NCBI GenBank assembly: GCA_943908405.1 | Contig: CALTTE010000054.1 | Location: 1 to 12,684, forward strand | Direction: 5' to 3' | DNA: 12,684 nt | Origin: an uncultured Moraxella sp. | GTDB lineage: Bacteria; Pseudomonadota; Gammaproteobacteria; Pseudomonadales; Moraxellaceae | Shown here: positions 6,634 to 12,684 of the stretch, piece after piece | How the letters are laid out: each line of letters opens with the position of its first letter | Numbering within the stretch: position 1 is the first letter of the stretch | Translations under genes and position numbers: made by a program | The notes under the pieces: generated by a model | The model's database searches: none | What the model saw: the letters and a program-made list of their open reading frames with translations, nothing else | Told to the model about the DNA's origin: nothing

Positions 6634-7242
6634 ATGTCTATAAGACATTGCGTATTAACCTTGGCTGTTGCACTTGCTGTGGTGGGTTGTAATAAAAAAG
6701 AAGAAGTGGTCGCCACTGATAACGTTGTTGTCGCAACTAGCACCGCCCCTGCAGTTACAGAAACTAACGAGCCTGTGGTGGCGGTGGACTCAACTGCCTT
6801 GTCGCCCACCGCTAAAGTATGGGTGGAGAGTGTCAAAATACCTGTGGCAATGACTATTCAAGCAGAGCGTCCTTTGACCCCAGAGCAGATTGCTTGTCTA
6901 AAATCGCCTGAAGCGGATGTTACTTATACTCAAAAAGCTCAAGAAGAGATAAATCGCATTCTAACCCCAGAGCTATTAAAAGAATCTGATGAATTTTATG
7001 CATCGCCTACTGGGCAAAAATTGGCATTGTTCGGTCAGCAACAAGCACAGATCGCCATGGGCGAAACAGTAGCCAATCCTGTTGAGCTTACCGCTGAAGA
7101 TCAAGCGGTGATTGTTGACTTGCAAAACAAAGAATTTGCCCAAAAAATGCAAGCCGATGGTGATGCTACCAGCCAAGAAGACATGATGAAAACGATAGAG
7201 ATGTTTGTTGCCCAAGAAATGGCACGTTGCAATATTCAATAA
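6634..7242 (+). CDS. Putative lipoprotein with a DUF2059-like FYASPTGQKL motif
   Basis: I do not recognise a specific function. The 202-residue product starts with a lipoprotein signal peptide: R4 and H5, hydrophobic 7-18, then a lipobox-like VVG-C with C19 as the lipidated residue. Asn at position +2 favours outer-membrane sorting by the Lol system. Residues about 24-60 are a Val/Thr/Ala-rich low-complexity tether. The folded part has Cys88 and Cys199, which could form a disulphide. A helix carries FYASPTGQKL (121-130), which resembles the core motif of DUF2059 proteins; the match rests on this short motif only. The ATG at 6634 has GGAG (6623-6626) seven bases upstream. A TTG at 6580 would add 18 residues and spoil the signal peptide. 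The gene is monocistronic, ending at a strong terminator. Confidence 0.8.
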   Translation: MSIRHCVLTLAVALAVVGCNKKEEVVATDNVVVATSTAPAVTETNEPVVAVDSTALSPTAKVWVESVKIPVAMTIQAERPLTPEQIACLKSPEADVTYTQKAQEEINRILTPELLKESDEFYASPTGQKLALFGQQQAQIAMGETVANPVELTAEDQAVIVDLQNKEFAQKMQADGDATSQEDMMKTIEMFVAQEMARCNIQ

Positions 7243-7258
7243 CGAGCCGTTAGCAAAT

Positions 7259-7287
7259 AAAAATCGCCCCAACAAAGGCGATTTTTT
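7259..7287. terminator. Bidirectional intrinsic terminator
   Basis: AAAAATCGCC (7259-7268) and GGCGATTTTT (7277-7286) form a perfect ten-pair stem with an eight-base loop CCAACAAA. A T-run follows on the plus strand and the A-run gives the same on the minus strand. It lies 16 bp after the lipoprotein stop and 14 bp after the BI-1-family stop on the other strand, so it serves both convergent genes. Confidence 0.93.
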
Positions 7288-7301
7288 ATGACTGATACAA
7301 T

Positions 7302-8024
7302 TTAGTCTTGTAAGTAGCCAATAAGACGCATAAATTCAATATACATCCACACCAGTGTACTTAAAATCCCAATGCTGTGTACCCATTCAAAGCTTTCATC
7401 AACGCCATAATAAACGCCACGGTCTACATTGTCAAAATCAAGCAGTAGCGTAAATGAAGCAATTAGCACCACAAAGCTACTAAAGCCAATCGCCAACAAA
7501 CCGCCGTCAAACAAATAAGGGATACTTGAGCTAAATGCCAGACTCATTACCCATTGTATGACGTATAAAATCATAATAGCAAATACCGCTGACATAACAA
7601 TAGAGCGGAATTTTTGAGTTACTTTAATTGTGCCTGTGGCGTATAGCCCAAGCATCACAGCGGCAGTAATAAAGGTCGCTGACAATGCCAATAAAGGCAC
7701 AGTGGGATAAAAGCGAAACATAATTGCCGAAAAGCTCCCCAAAAGCACCCCTTCAACTAAAGCATAAGGCACAGCGATGGATTTGGCAAGGTGGGGTTTG
7801 AATGCAGAAAGCAGTCCAAGTCCCATTCCAGCAAAGACGCTAATGACCGCCAATGTGTGCAAAAATCCTGATGACAGGGCAGATAGCAGGGCATAAAAAA
7901 ACAAACCAATGCCACTGACTGCCGATAGGGTTAATAAAAAGGCGGTTTTTGTAACCACGCCTTGCACTGTCATTGGCGTGCTACTGGTGAGCTGCTCGGT
8001 ACGGCTCAAAATTGGGTTTGCCAT
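7302..8024 (-). CDS. Bax inhibitor-1/YccA family membrane protein
   Basis: Predicted inner-membrane protein of 240 residues with about seven transmembrane helices (roughly 25-52, 56-75, 82-102, 110-130, 141-163, 172-195, 216-235). It belongs to the TMBIM/BI-1 family, whose Bacillus member YetJ is a pH-sensitive calcium leak channel. E. coli YccA instead interacts with FtsH. The family-typical blocks are VEGVLLGSFS (90-99), an acidic cluster LLLDFDNVDRG (193-203; D196, D198, D201) and EWVHSIGILSTLVWMYIE (213-230). Which of the known activities applies here cannot be told from sequence. The ATG has TAGGAGA (8035-8029) at ideal distance. It is divergent from the phosphate transporter and shares a terminator with the lipoprotein gene. 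Confidence 0.9.
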   Translation of the reverse strand: MANPILSRTEQLTSSTPMTVQGVVTKTAFLLTLSAVSGIGLFFYALLSALSSGFLHTLAVISVFAGMGLGLLSAFKPHLAKSIAVPYALVEGVLLGSFSAIMFRFYPTVPLLALSATFITAAVMLGLYATGTIKVTQKFRSIVMSAVFAIMILYVIQWVMSLAFSSSIPYLFDGGLLAIGFSSFVVLIASFTLLLDFDNVDRGVYYGVDESFEWVHSIGILSTLVWMYIEFMRLIGYLQD

Positions 8025-8062
8025 AAAATCTCCTACAAATACAATAAAATAATCCTAAAATT

Positions 8063-8068
8063 ATTATA
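8063..8068 (-). promoter_or_regulatory. Perfect -10 box for the BI-1-family gene
   Basis: The minus strand reads TATAAT here, 39 bp before the start codon. No good -35 box is found at 16-18 bases (the best is TCATCA, 3 of 6). The likely 5' leader is about 30 bases. Confidence 0.5.
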
Positions 8069-8189
8069 ACATAAAAGTAAGCGGTGATGAGAAAATATTC
8101 AATAAATGTACTTTAAGCGAAAGATTGTATTGGATTTGTGATAGAGATTAGAGAGATGTGACAAAAAGTGCTTAAGTTACAAAATTTAT

Positions 8190-8217
8190 TTGACACATAC
8201 CTTTTATTGTAGATAAT
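8190..8217 (+). promoter_or_regulatory. Sigma-70 promoter of the phosphate transporter gene
   Basis: A consensus -35 TTGACA (8190-8195), 16-base spacer and -10 GATAAT (8212-8217, 5 of 6) are seen. Transcription should begin near 8224, giving a leader of about 30 bases to the ATG at 8254. This makes the alternative TTG at 8227 an unlikely start, since it would be almost leaderless. Confidence 0.78.
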
Positions 8218-8253
8218 AGGCGGTAATTGATTTGGCTTATCAAGGTATTTTTT

Positions 8254-9852
8254 ATGACCGCAAGCGTTTCCACGCCAAGACAAACAACGCCCAAATCTGC
8301 AAATGTATTTTTTGCGTTATTGCTTACAGGTATGAGCCTGTATTTTGTTTTTTGGGGTATGCAGTACACCTTAAACCAACAGCTTGCCTTGTTTTTTGTG
8401 GCAAGTTTTTTTGGTATTTTTATGGCGTTTAATATTGGTGGCAATGATGTCGCCAATTCTTTTGGCACATCGGTGGGGGCAGGGACATTGACCGTTACCC
8501 AAGCGTTGCTGATTGCTGCTGTCTTTGAGGTGGCAGGGGCGGTATTGGCAGGGGCGGCGGTAACCGATACCATTCGCAGTGGTATTGTGGATTTAAATGG
8601 TTTGTCGGTTGCTCCAAAACAGTTTGTTTTTGTGATGCTATCCGCTCTTGTGGCAGCATCTTTTTGGTTGTTATTTGCCACCAAAAAGGGCTTGCCTGTT
8701 TCTACTACCCACGCCATTATTGGCGGTATTGTGGGTAGCTCCATTGTGCTTGGGGTCAATCTGGGTGGCACAGAGCTTGCATTTTCTACCGTGAAATGGT
8801 CAAAAATAAAAGACATTGCTTTGTCGTGGGTGCTGTCGCCTGTACTGGGTGGGGCGTTGTCTTATGTGGTTTATGGGCAAATTAAACAGCATATTTTGCT
8901 GTATAATGATAAAGTAGAAGCCCAAATAAAAACGCTAAAAACCAAAAAAAAGCAATTAAAGCGTAAGCAAAAAAAGCACTTTGAGCGATTGGATGAAATG
9001 CAAAAGCTTGCCTATACCACGGCGATGATTCACGACCAAGAAACCTATAAAGAAAGTGATTGCAACATTGATGACCTAGAAACTGAGTATTATCGTGAGT
9101 TGTATAAGCTGGCCCAGCAACGCAAACAAATTGACAGTTTAAAGGCATTGACCACTTATGTGCCATTGATTGCGGCGTTAGGTAGTGTGGTGATTACCTC
9201 AATGGTGGTATTTAAGGGGCTAAAAAACACAGGGCTAAACTTAAGCCCTTTGCACGCAAGCTTGGTCATTGGGGTGATGGCGGCAATTATTTGGTTGGTT
9301 TCTTTTGTCTACACCAAAACCATTCGAGGCAAACACAAAGAGGACTTGACCAAAGCAACTTTTATTATGTTTAGCTGGATGCAGGTATTTACGGCGTCGG
9401 CTTTTGCGTTTAGCCACGGCTCAAATGACATTGCCAATGCAGTAGGGCCTTTTGTGGCGATTATTGATGTCATTCGTAATAATGCTATTGAAGCCAAGGC
9501 AATTGTGCCTGCCCCTGTGATGCTCACCTTTGGGGTGGCGTTGATTGTGGGGCTTTGGTTTATTGGCAAAGAGGTTATTCAAACGGTTGGAACAAATCTT
9601 GCCAAAATGCACCCAGCATCTGGCTTTTCGGCAGAATTATCCGCAGCGGCGGTGGTAATGGGGGCATCGGTATTCGGTTTACCTGTGTCTAGTACCCATA
9701 TTTTGGTGGGGGCGGTTTTGGGCATTGGTATGGTCAATAAAGACACCAACTGGCAACTAATGAAGCCCATCGGACTTGCGTGGGTGATTACATTGCCCGC
9801 TGCGATGGCAATCAGTGCTACCGCCTTTATTGTATTAAATGCCGTGTTTTAA
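8254..9852 (+). CDS. pit: PiT-family inorganic phosphate transporter
   Basis: Predicted inner-membrane low-affinity phosphate permease (PiT/PHO-4/SLC20 family), moving metal-phosphate complexes with protons. The 532 residues show the inverted duplicated halves of the family. The first has GGNDVANSFGTSVGAG (62-77) and GLPVSTTHAIIGGIVG (146-161). The second has HGSNDIANAVGPF (388-400) and GLPVSSTHILVGAVLG (475-490). Ten or more membrane segments flank them. Between the halves is a charged cytoplasmic loop of about 90 residues (about 210-300), Lys/Glu/Gln-rich and probably coiled-coil. The ATG at 8254 has AAGG (8242-8245) eight bases upstream; a TTG at 8227 would add nine residues. No PhoU-like (DUF47) partner gene is adjacent, and no convincing Pho box is seen. 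pitA is the usual name for the E. coli relative. Confidence 0.93.
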   Translation: MTASVSTPRQTTPKSANVFFALLLTGMSLYFVFWGMQYTLNQQLALFFVASFFGIFMAFNIGGNDVANSFGTSVGAGTLTVTQALLIAAVFEVAGAVLAGAAVTDTIRSGIVDLNGLSVAPKQFVFVMLSALVAASFWLLFATKKGLPVSTTHAIIGGIVGSSIVLGVNLGGTELAFSTVKWSKIKDIALSWVLSPVLGGALSYVVYGQIKQHILLYNDKVEAQIKTLKTKKKQLKRKQKKHFERLDEMQKLAYTTAMIHDQETYKESDCNIDDLETEYYRELYKLAQQRKQIDSLKALTTYVPLIAALGSVVITSMVVFKGLKNTGLNLSPLHASLVIGVMAAIIWLVSFVYTKTIRGKHKEDLTKATFIMFSWMQVFTASAFAFSHGSNDIANAVGPFVAIIDVIRNNAIEAKAIVPAPVMLTFGVALIVGLWFIGKEVIQTVGTNLAKMHPASGFSAELSAAAVVMGASVFGLPVSSTHILVGAVLGIGMVNKDTNWQLMKPIGLAWVITLPAAMAISATAFIVLNAVF

Positions 9853-9863
9853 GAGCGTTTGTC

Positions 9864-9872
9864 TGTTATAAT
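9864..9872 (+). promoter_or_regulatory. Extended -10 promoter candidate for orn
   Basis: TG-T-TATAAT is a perfect extended -10 element, which can work without a -35 box; none is evident. Transcription would start near 9879, giving a leader of about 69 bases to orn. That leader would include the hairpin at 9893-9915. Confidence 0.5.
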
Positions 9873-9892
9873 TGATGGTAAATATAGAACAT

Positions 9893-9921
9893 AAGGGGTG
9901 ATGAGTTCGCCCTTTATTTTT
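9893..9921 (+). terminator. Hairpin plus T-run between pit and orn
   Basis: AAGGGGTG (9893-9900) pairs with CGCCCTTT (9908-9915), an eight-pair stem with two G-U pairs and a seven-base loop. A at 9916 and TTTTT (9917-9921) follow. It fits an intrinsic terminator for pit. It also falls within the orn leader if the extended -10 promoter at 9864-9872 is real, where it could act as an attenuator. Confidence 0.45.
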
Positions 9922-9947
9922 GATAAGTGTAAGGTTATAAGGTTATT

Positions 9948-10529
9948 ATGGAAAAAATTAAAATTCAAACCCCAAAATCCACAGCAGTTGCCAAAAAAGC
10001 CTTAATTTGGATTGACCTTGAGATGACAGGGCTTGATACCCAAAACGATGAGATTATTGAGATTGCCACCATCGTTACCGATGATTATTTGAATATTTTG
10101 GCGGAAGGCCCTGTGCTTGCCATCAATGTTGCCGATACGGTACTCAATAAAATGGACGATTGGAATAAAAATCAGCACGGGCAATCAGGGCTTATTGACC
10201 GTATTCGCCGTAGCACCATTACACTTGCAGAGGCAGAGGCTCAAACATTGGCATTTTTAAAAAAATGGGTGGACGCTGGTATATCGCCAATGTGTGGCAA
10301 CTCCATCTGTCAAGACCGCCGTTTTTTGGCACGACAAATGCCAACTTTGGAGCGTTATTTTCATTATCGCAATCTAGACGTGTCGTCTATCAAGGAGCTG
10401 TGTTACCGCTGGCGACCTGATATTGCTAGTAATTATCAAAAGGGCGGTAGTCATTTGGCTTTAGATGATGTGCGTGATTCTATTCGTGAATTAAAGTTTT
10501 ATCGTGAGCATTTTTTTAAGTTGCTTTAA
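9948..10529 (+). CDS. orn: Oligoribonuclease (3'-5' exoribonuclease)
   Basis: Predicted cytoplasmic DEDDh exonuclease that degrades two- to five-residue RNA fragments, including pGpG from c-di-GMP breakdown, to mononucleotides. The catalytic residues are all present: D23 and E25 in WIDLEMTGLD, D123 in CGNSICQDRRFL, and H169 and D174 in SHLALDDVRDSI. NYQKGGSHLALDD is a family hallmark. The 193 residues compare with about 181 in E. coli. The difference is a basic N-terminal tail of about 12 residues before the first strand. A TAAGG site (9938-9942) sits five bases before the ATG. It follows pit by 95 bp on the same strand, but a terminator-like hairpin lies between them, so cotranscription is uncertain. 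Confidence 0.97.
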   Translation: MEKIKIQTPKSTAVAKKALIWIDLEMTGLDTQNDEIIEIATIVTDDYLNILAEGPVLAINVADTVLNKMDDWNKNQHGQSGLIDRIRRSTITLAEAEAQTLAFLKKWVDAGISPMCGNSICQDRRFLARQMPTLERYFHYRNLDVSSIKELCYRWRPDIASNYQKGGSHLALDDVRDSIRELKFYREHFFKLL

Positions 10530-10538
10530 TGAGCTGTT

Positions 10539-10628
10539 TTGATGGTTGGTCTGTAAAGTAAATTGCTTTGATGGTGTGTAGGTGATTGATGGTTGTTGTG
10601 CTAACTGATATTGGGCTTTAGTGTTAGC
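10539..10628. repeat. Short repeats in the orn-to-protease gap
   Basis: TTGATGGT occurs three times (10539-10546, 10568-10575, 10586-10593). It is followed by a six-base inverted repeat GCTAAC (10600-10605)/GTTAGC (10623-10628) with a 17-base loop. The hairpin lacks a T-run, so I do not call it a terminator. The gap (10530-10743) shows no gene. Confidence 0.45.
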
Positions 10629-10743
10629 TATTTCATTTGGACTTATGTTTAATCTGGATTGATATTTAAATGGTTATCGCCCAAGCACTGTAAAAGCATT
10701 TGATAACGTTTTTATTGGTCAAAGCATATATGTTAAAGGTATC

Positions 10744-11604
10744 GTGTTAAAACTGGTGAGTTATTGGCTTGTTGCCATAGCGGTTTTAGTTGGGTTTACA
10801 GGCGTTGTTGAGCGTTATTATCCTGTGTCGCCGTATAATAGCGTTAAATCTCGGTTGTTGCACCCTACCGATACTCGGGTGCGTTATCGCATTGGGGCGA
10901 TTGACCCACGATTTGGTTTGGATAGGGAGGCTGTTAAGCAGGTGGTCGATGAAGCGGTGGCAATTTGGCATACAGGCATAAATAAACCGCTGTTTGTTTA
11001 TGATGATAAGGCAACACTCACCATTCAGCTGATTTATGATGAACGTCAAGAACAAACGCTTGCCAAACAACGTTTTGAGGATTCTTTAAACCCCATTATC
11101 GCCGACCACAGCACCGAAGCCGACCGCTTAACGCAGCAACAATTATTGCTTGAGCGGTTACATCAAGCAATTGAGCAAGACATTCAAGCAGTCAATAGCC
11201 AAGCCCATCATTCAACCGATGATAGGCTTAATGCCCAGCGCTTAATAATCAATGCTAAAATACGTGAGTATGAGCAATTGCAGGCCGATTACAATGCTGA
11301 TGTTGCCGCTTACAACGCTCAAAGCAATACCATCAATGAGCTGGTTACTCAGGCTAATGCTCGCTTTGTTGGGCGTGAATTTCATAAGGGTGAATTTGAT
11401 GGCAAGCACATTCGTGTATATGAATTTAAAGATATGAATGAATTGCGGTTGGTGTTGGCTCACGAGCTTGGGCACGCTTTGGGACTTGACCATAGCGATG
11501 AGCCAAAATCTTTAATGTATCCTTTTGCAGGCGAACAGGATTTTGCCAATTTTCATCTGCATTCTGCTGATATTGCTTTGTTTGACAAGCAACATCATCA
11601 CTAA
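10744..11604 (+). CDS. Membrane-anchored matrixin-type zinc metalloprotease
   Basis: Predicted metzincin peptidase of 286 residues. Residues about 5-24 form an uncleaved anchor or signal peptide, so the rest should be periplasmic. The zinc site is intact: HELGHALGLDH at 240-250 (ligands H240, H244, H250; catalytic E241), followed by the Met-turn SLMYP (257-261, M258). This is the matrixin (M10A-like) signature. Residues about 45-98 look like the N-terminal strands of the catalytic fold, and about 221-238 the last strand before the zinc helix. Between them, residues about 99-205 form a Gln/Ala/Glu-rich helical, probably coiled-coil insertion. I recall similar uncharacterised bacterial matrixins with such an insertion. 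The substrate is unknown. The start is GTG with AAAGG (10735-10739) four bases upstream; a second GTG at 10756 is possible. The C-terminus ends in HHH. Confidence 0.88.
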   Translation: MLKLVSYWLVAIAVLVGFTGVVERYYPVSPYNSVKSRLLHPTDTRVRYRIGAIDPRFGLDREAVKQVVDEAVAIWHTGINKPLFVYDDKATLTIQLIYDERQEQTLAKQRFEDSLNPIIADHSTEADRLTQQQLLLERLHQAIEQDIQAVNSQAHHSTDDRLNAQRLIINAKIREYEQLQADYNADVAAYNAQSNTINELVTQANARFVGREFHKGEFDGKHIRVYEFKDMNELRLVLAHELGHALGLDHSDEPKSLMYPFAGEQDFANFHLHSADIALFDKQHHH

Positions 11605-11611
11605 AAAATAG

Positions 11612-11643
11612 TTTTGATGACTTAAATTTTTGATGATTTAAAC
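11612..11643. repeat. 16-bp tandem pair after the protease gene
   Basis: TTTTGATGACTTAAAT (11612-11627) is followed by TTTTGATGATTTAAAC (11628-11643), with 14 of 16 positions identical. It begins seven bases after the protease stop codon. Confidence 0.75.
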
Positions 11644-11670
11644 TCAGGTAAACTCAGGTAAACTCAGGCA
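11641..11670. repeat. 10-bp triple tandem repeat
   Basis: AACTCAGGTA is repeated at 11641-11650 and 11651-11660, with AACTCAGGCA at 11661-11670. It overlaps the end of the preceding 16-bp pair by three bases. Confidence 0.9.
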
Positions 11671-11701
11671 AGTTATAAAATTTAAATGCTTGATTAAACA
11701 A

Positions 11702-11749
11702 ACGCTATCAATGAAAAGTGCCATCAATGAAAAACGCTATCAATTAAAT
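11702..11749. repeat. 16-bp triple tandem repeat
   Basis: ACGCTATCAATGAAAA (11702-11717), GTGCCATCAATGAAAA (11718-11733) and ACGCTATCAATTAAAT (11734-11749) follow one another without gaps. It lies in the 179-bp convergent gap between the protease gene and lpxH. Confidence 0.85.
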
Positions 11750-11783
11750 GACTTAATTGTCAAACAATTCATAAGCCATTCAA

Positions 11784-12575
11784 TCAAGTAATCTGCACAC
11801 TAAAACAAAATTGGCTTAATTCAAATTCATCACCCAAAACGCCAATTACGGCGGTTACTTGCTTATCACGCTTGGATAAATTAAATTGCCAATCACCTAG
11901 CACAAAACGGGTTTTATCACCATAATGATGTACACCCGCTTTGTGGGTGTGTCCGTGAATGAGATAATCGCAGTATTGCATTGCTTGGCGTACCGCTTGG
12001 GCGTTGGTGTCCATTAAGGCGGTAGTAGTGGTGGTTTTATTGCGGGTGGATTGGGTGGTAATGGCGGTTTTTAGTCGCTGTTTAATGGTGATGGGGCTGT
12101 GAGTTAAGATAAATTGGGTGATGGGGTGGCGGATAAGTCGGCGGTAGCGTTGATAAGCGATGTCATCGGTGCAAAGCTTGTCGCCGTGCTCTAGGCGATA
12201 GCTTTTGCCGTGGTGGTATAAATAGGCAGGCTCAGCAATGAGCTTGCCACCAAAACAGCGACAAAGTGGCACGCCAAGCATAAAATCACGATTACCGTGC
12301 ATAACCACAACAGCACAAGGCAGCTTTGCCAAAGCGGTAATGATGGGGTGTAACCAGTGATTGGGTGTCGCAAAAAATAGCTCATCGCCCACCCACGCGT
12401 CCAAAAAATCGCCCAAAATATACAAGGTATGTAAGTTGGGCAACACCATCAAATCTTGTAGTAATGCCAAAAACGCAACAATAAAGGGGCTGTTTTCTTG
12501 AAGATGTAAATCACTAACAAAAACCGCACGAATGTTGTGCGGTTCTTTGGTCAGCAGATAATCAAAACTGAACAT
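11784..12575 (-). CDS. lpxH: UDP-2,3-diacylglucosamine diphosphatase LpxH
   Basis: Predicted Mn-dependent calcineurin-like phosphoesterase that hydrolyses UDP-2,3-diacylglucosamine to lipid X and UMP in lipid A synthesis, at the inner face of the inner membrane. The metal-binding motifs are in order: SDLHL (D22, H24), LGDFLDAWVGD (D56), HGNRDFMLG (N95, R96), LEHGDKLCTDD (H130) and HGHTHK (H207, H209). The lid region has the LMDTNAQAVRQAM block shared with E. coli LpxH. The 263 residues exceed the E. coli 240, mainly through about 15 extra at the N-terminus and a longer tail. A Thr-rich run (181-185) precedes the LMD block. The ATG is the first start codon available in the window but has no Shine-Dalgarno site. 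The reading frame stays open upstream to the window edge, so the start is less sure than the function. Confidence 0.93.
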   Translation of the reverse strand: MFSFDYLLTKEPHNIRAVFVSDLHLQENSPFIVAFLALLQDLMVLPNLHTLYILGDFLDAWVGDELFFATPNHWLHPIITALAKLPCAVVVMHGNRDFMLGVPLCRCFGGKLIAEPAYLYHHGKSYRLEHGDKLCTDDIAYQRYRRLIRHPITQFILTHSPITIKQRLKTAITTQSTRNKTTTTTALMDTNAQAVRQAMQYCDYLIHGHTHKAGVHHYGDKTRFVLGDWQFNLSKRDKQVTAVIGVLGDEFELSQFCFSVQIT

Positions 12576-12684
12576 TTTTGTTAATCGTTGATGGCTTGGC
12601 TGATGATGGTAATCTGCTTTTGGGACAATTTTTGGTGCAATACTGTTTAGGCAATCTATTTGTGCAATACTAACAATGTAATAC
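12576..12684. other. Upstream edge of lpxH
   Basis: In the lpxH frame on the minus strand these 109 bases contain no stop, and also no ATG, GTG or TTG. I cannot tell whether this is leader sequence, the 3' end of another gene, or part of a longer lpxH. Confidence 0.35.

Noticed and set aside
8157..8195. Possible Pho box upstream of pit (TGTGACA, AGTTACA, TTTGACA)
   Set aside because: The half-sites are spaced 18 and 14 bases apart rather than the regular 11 of a Pho box, and they match the consensus poorly.
8172..8816. A 214-residue minus-strand reading frame opposite pit, and other long antisense frames (for example 5353-5880 opposite ffh)
   Set aside because: They lie wholly opposite strong, recognised genes and have low-complexity, unrecognisable products. 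They are shadows of the coding strand.
11702..11749. CRISPR array
   Set aside because: The units are directly adjacent 16-mers with no spacers, only three copies, and no cas gene is near.
12058..12075. Thr-rich run in LpxH as a phase-variable simple repeat
   Set aside because: The DNA under the threonine run mixes codons and is not a long perfect mono- to tetranucleotide tract, so slippage-based switching is unlikely.
1..12684. Defence island, prophage or mobile element
   Set aside because: Nearly all genes are recognisable housekeeping or conserved membrane proteins. There is no transposase, integrase, restriction or toxin-antitoxin gene, and no tRNA-type attachment site is visible.

Overview
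The window is a conserved, chromosome-type stretch from a low-GC, AT-rich gammaproteobacterium. The gene set (RecJ, PgsA, LolA, YpjD divergent from Ffh, Orn, LpxH) is Gram-negative: LolA serves outer-membrane lipoprotein export and LpxH serves lipid A synthesis. Protein flavour, the extended Ffh C-terminus and the spaced single-gene layout suggest Moraxellaceae, most likely Moraxella. That assignment is a judgement from memory of the families, not from a search. I see no rRNA, tRNA, CRISPR array, insertion sequence, prophage gene or toxin-antitoxin pair.

Layout, left to right. recJ (+, DHH single-strand exonuclease) is followed by a 424-bp gap and pgsA (+, phosphatidylglycerophosphate synthase). 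lolA (+, periplasmic lipoprotein carrier) comes next. A 342-bp convergent gap rich in short repeats separates lolA from ypjD (-, heme/cytochrome c assembly-like membrane protein, TTG start). ypjD is divergent from ffh (+, SRP GTPase). A putative lipoprotein of unknown function (+) converges on a Bax inhibitor-1/YccA-family membrane protein (-), and a clear bidirectional terminator lies between them. Divergent from that is pit (+, phosphate transporter) with a good sigma-70 promoter. Then come orn (+, oligoribonuclease) and a membrane-anchored matrixin-type zinc protease (+). A repeat-filled convergent gap follows, and finally lpxH (-).

The genes do not form one pathway or one long operon. Most have their own leader and appear to be separate housekeeping units. 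Cell-envelope construction recurs: PgsA makes acidic phospholipid, Ffh targets membrane proteins, LolA carries lipoproteins and LpxH builds lipid A. RecJ and Orn are nucleic acid turnover enzymes.

The most unusual sequence-level feature is a series of unrelated short tandem duplications (units of about 10-18 bp, 2-5 copies). They lie in many of the intergenic gaps, and one is in-frame inside recJ. I do not see a convincing undescribed multi-gene system. The best leads are the tandem duplications, the zinc protease with a long helical insertion, the lipoprotein of unknown function, the inverted repeat before lolA, and the hairpin leader before orn.
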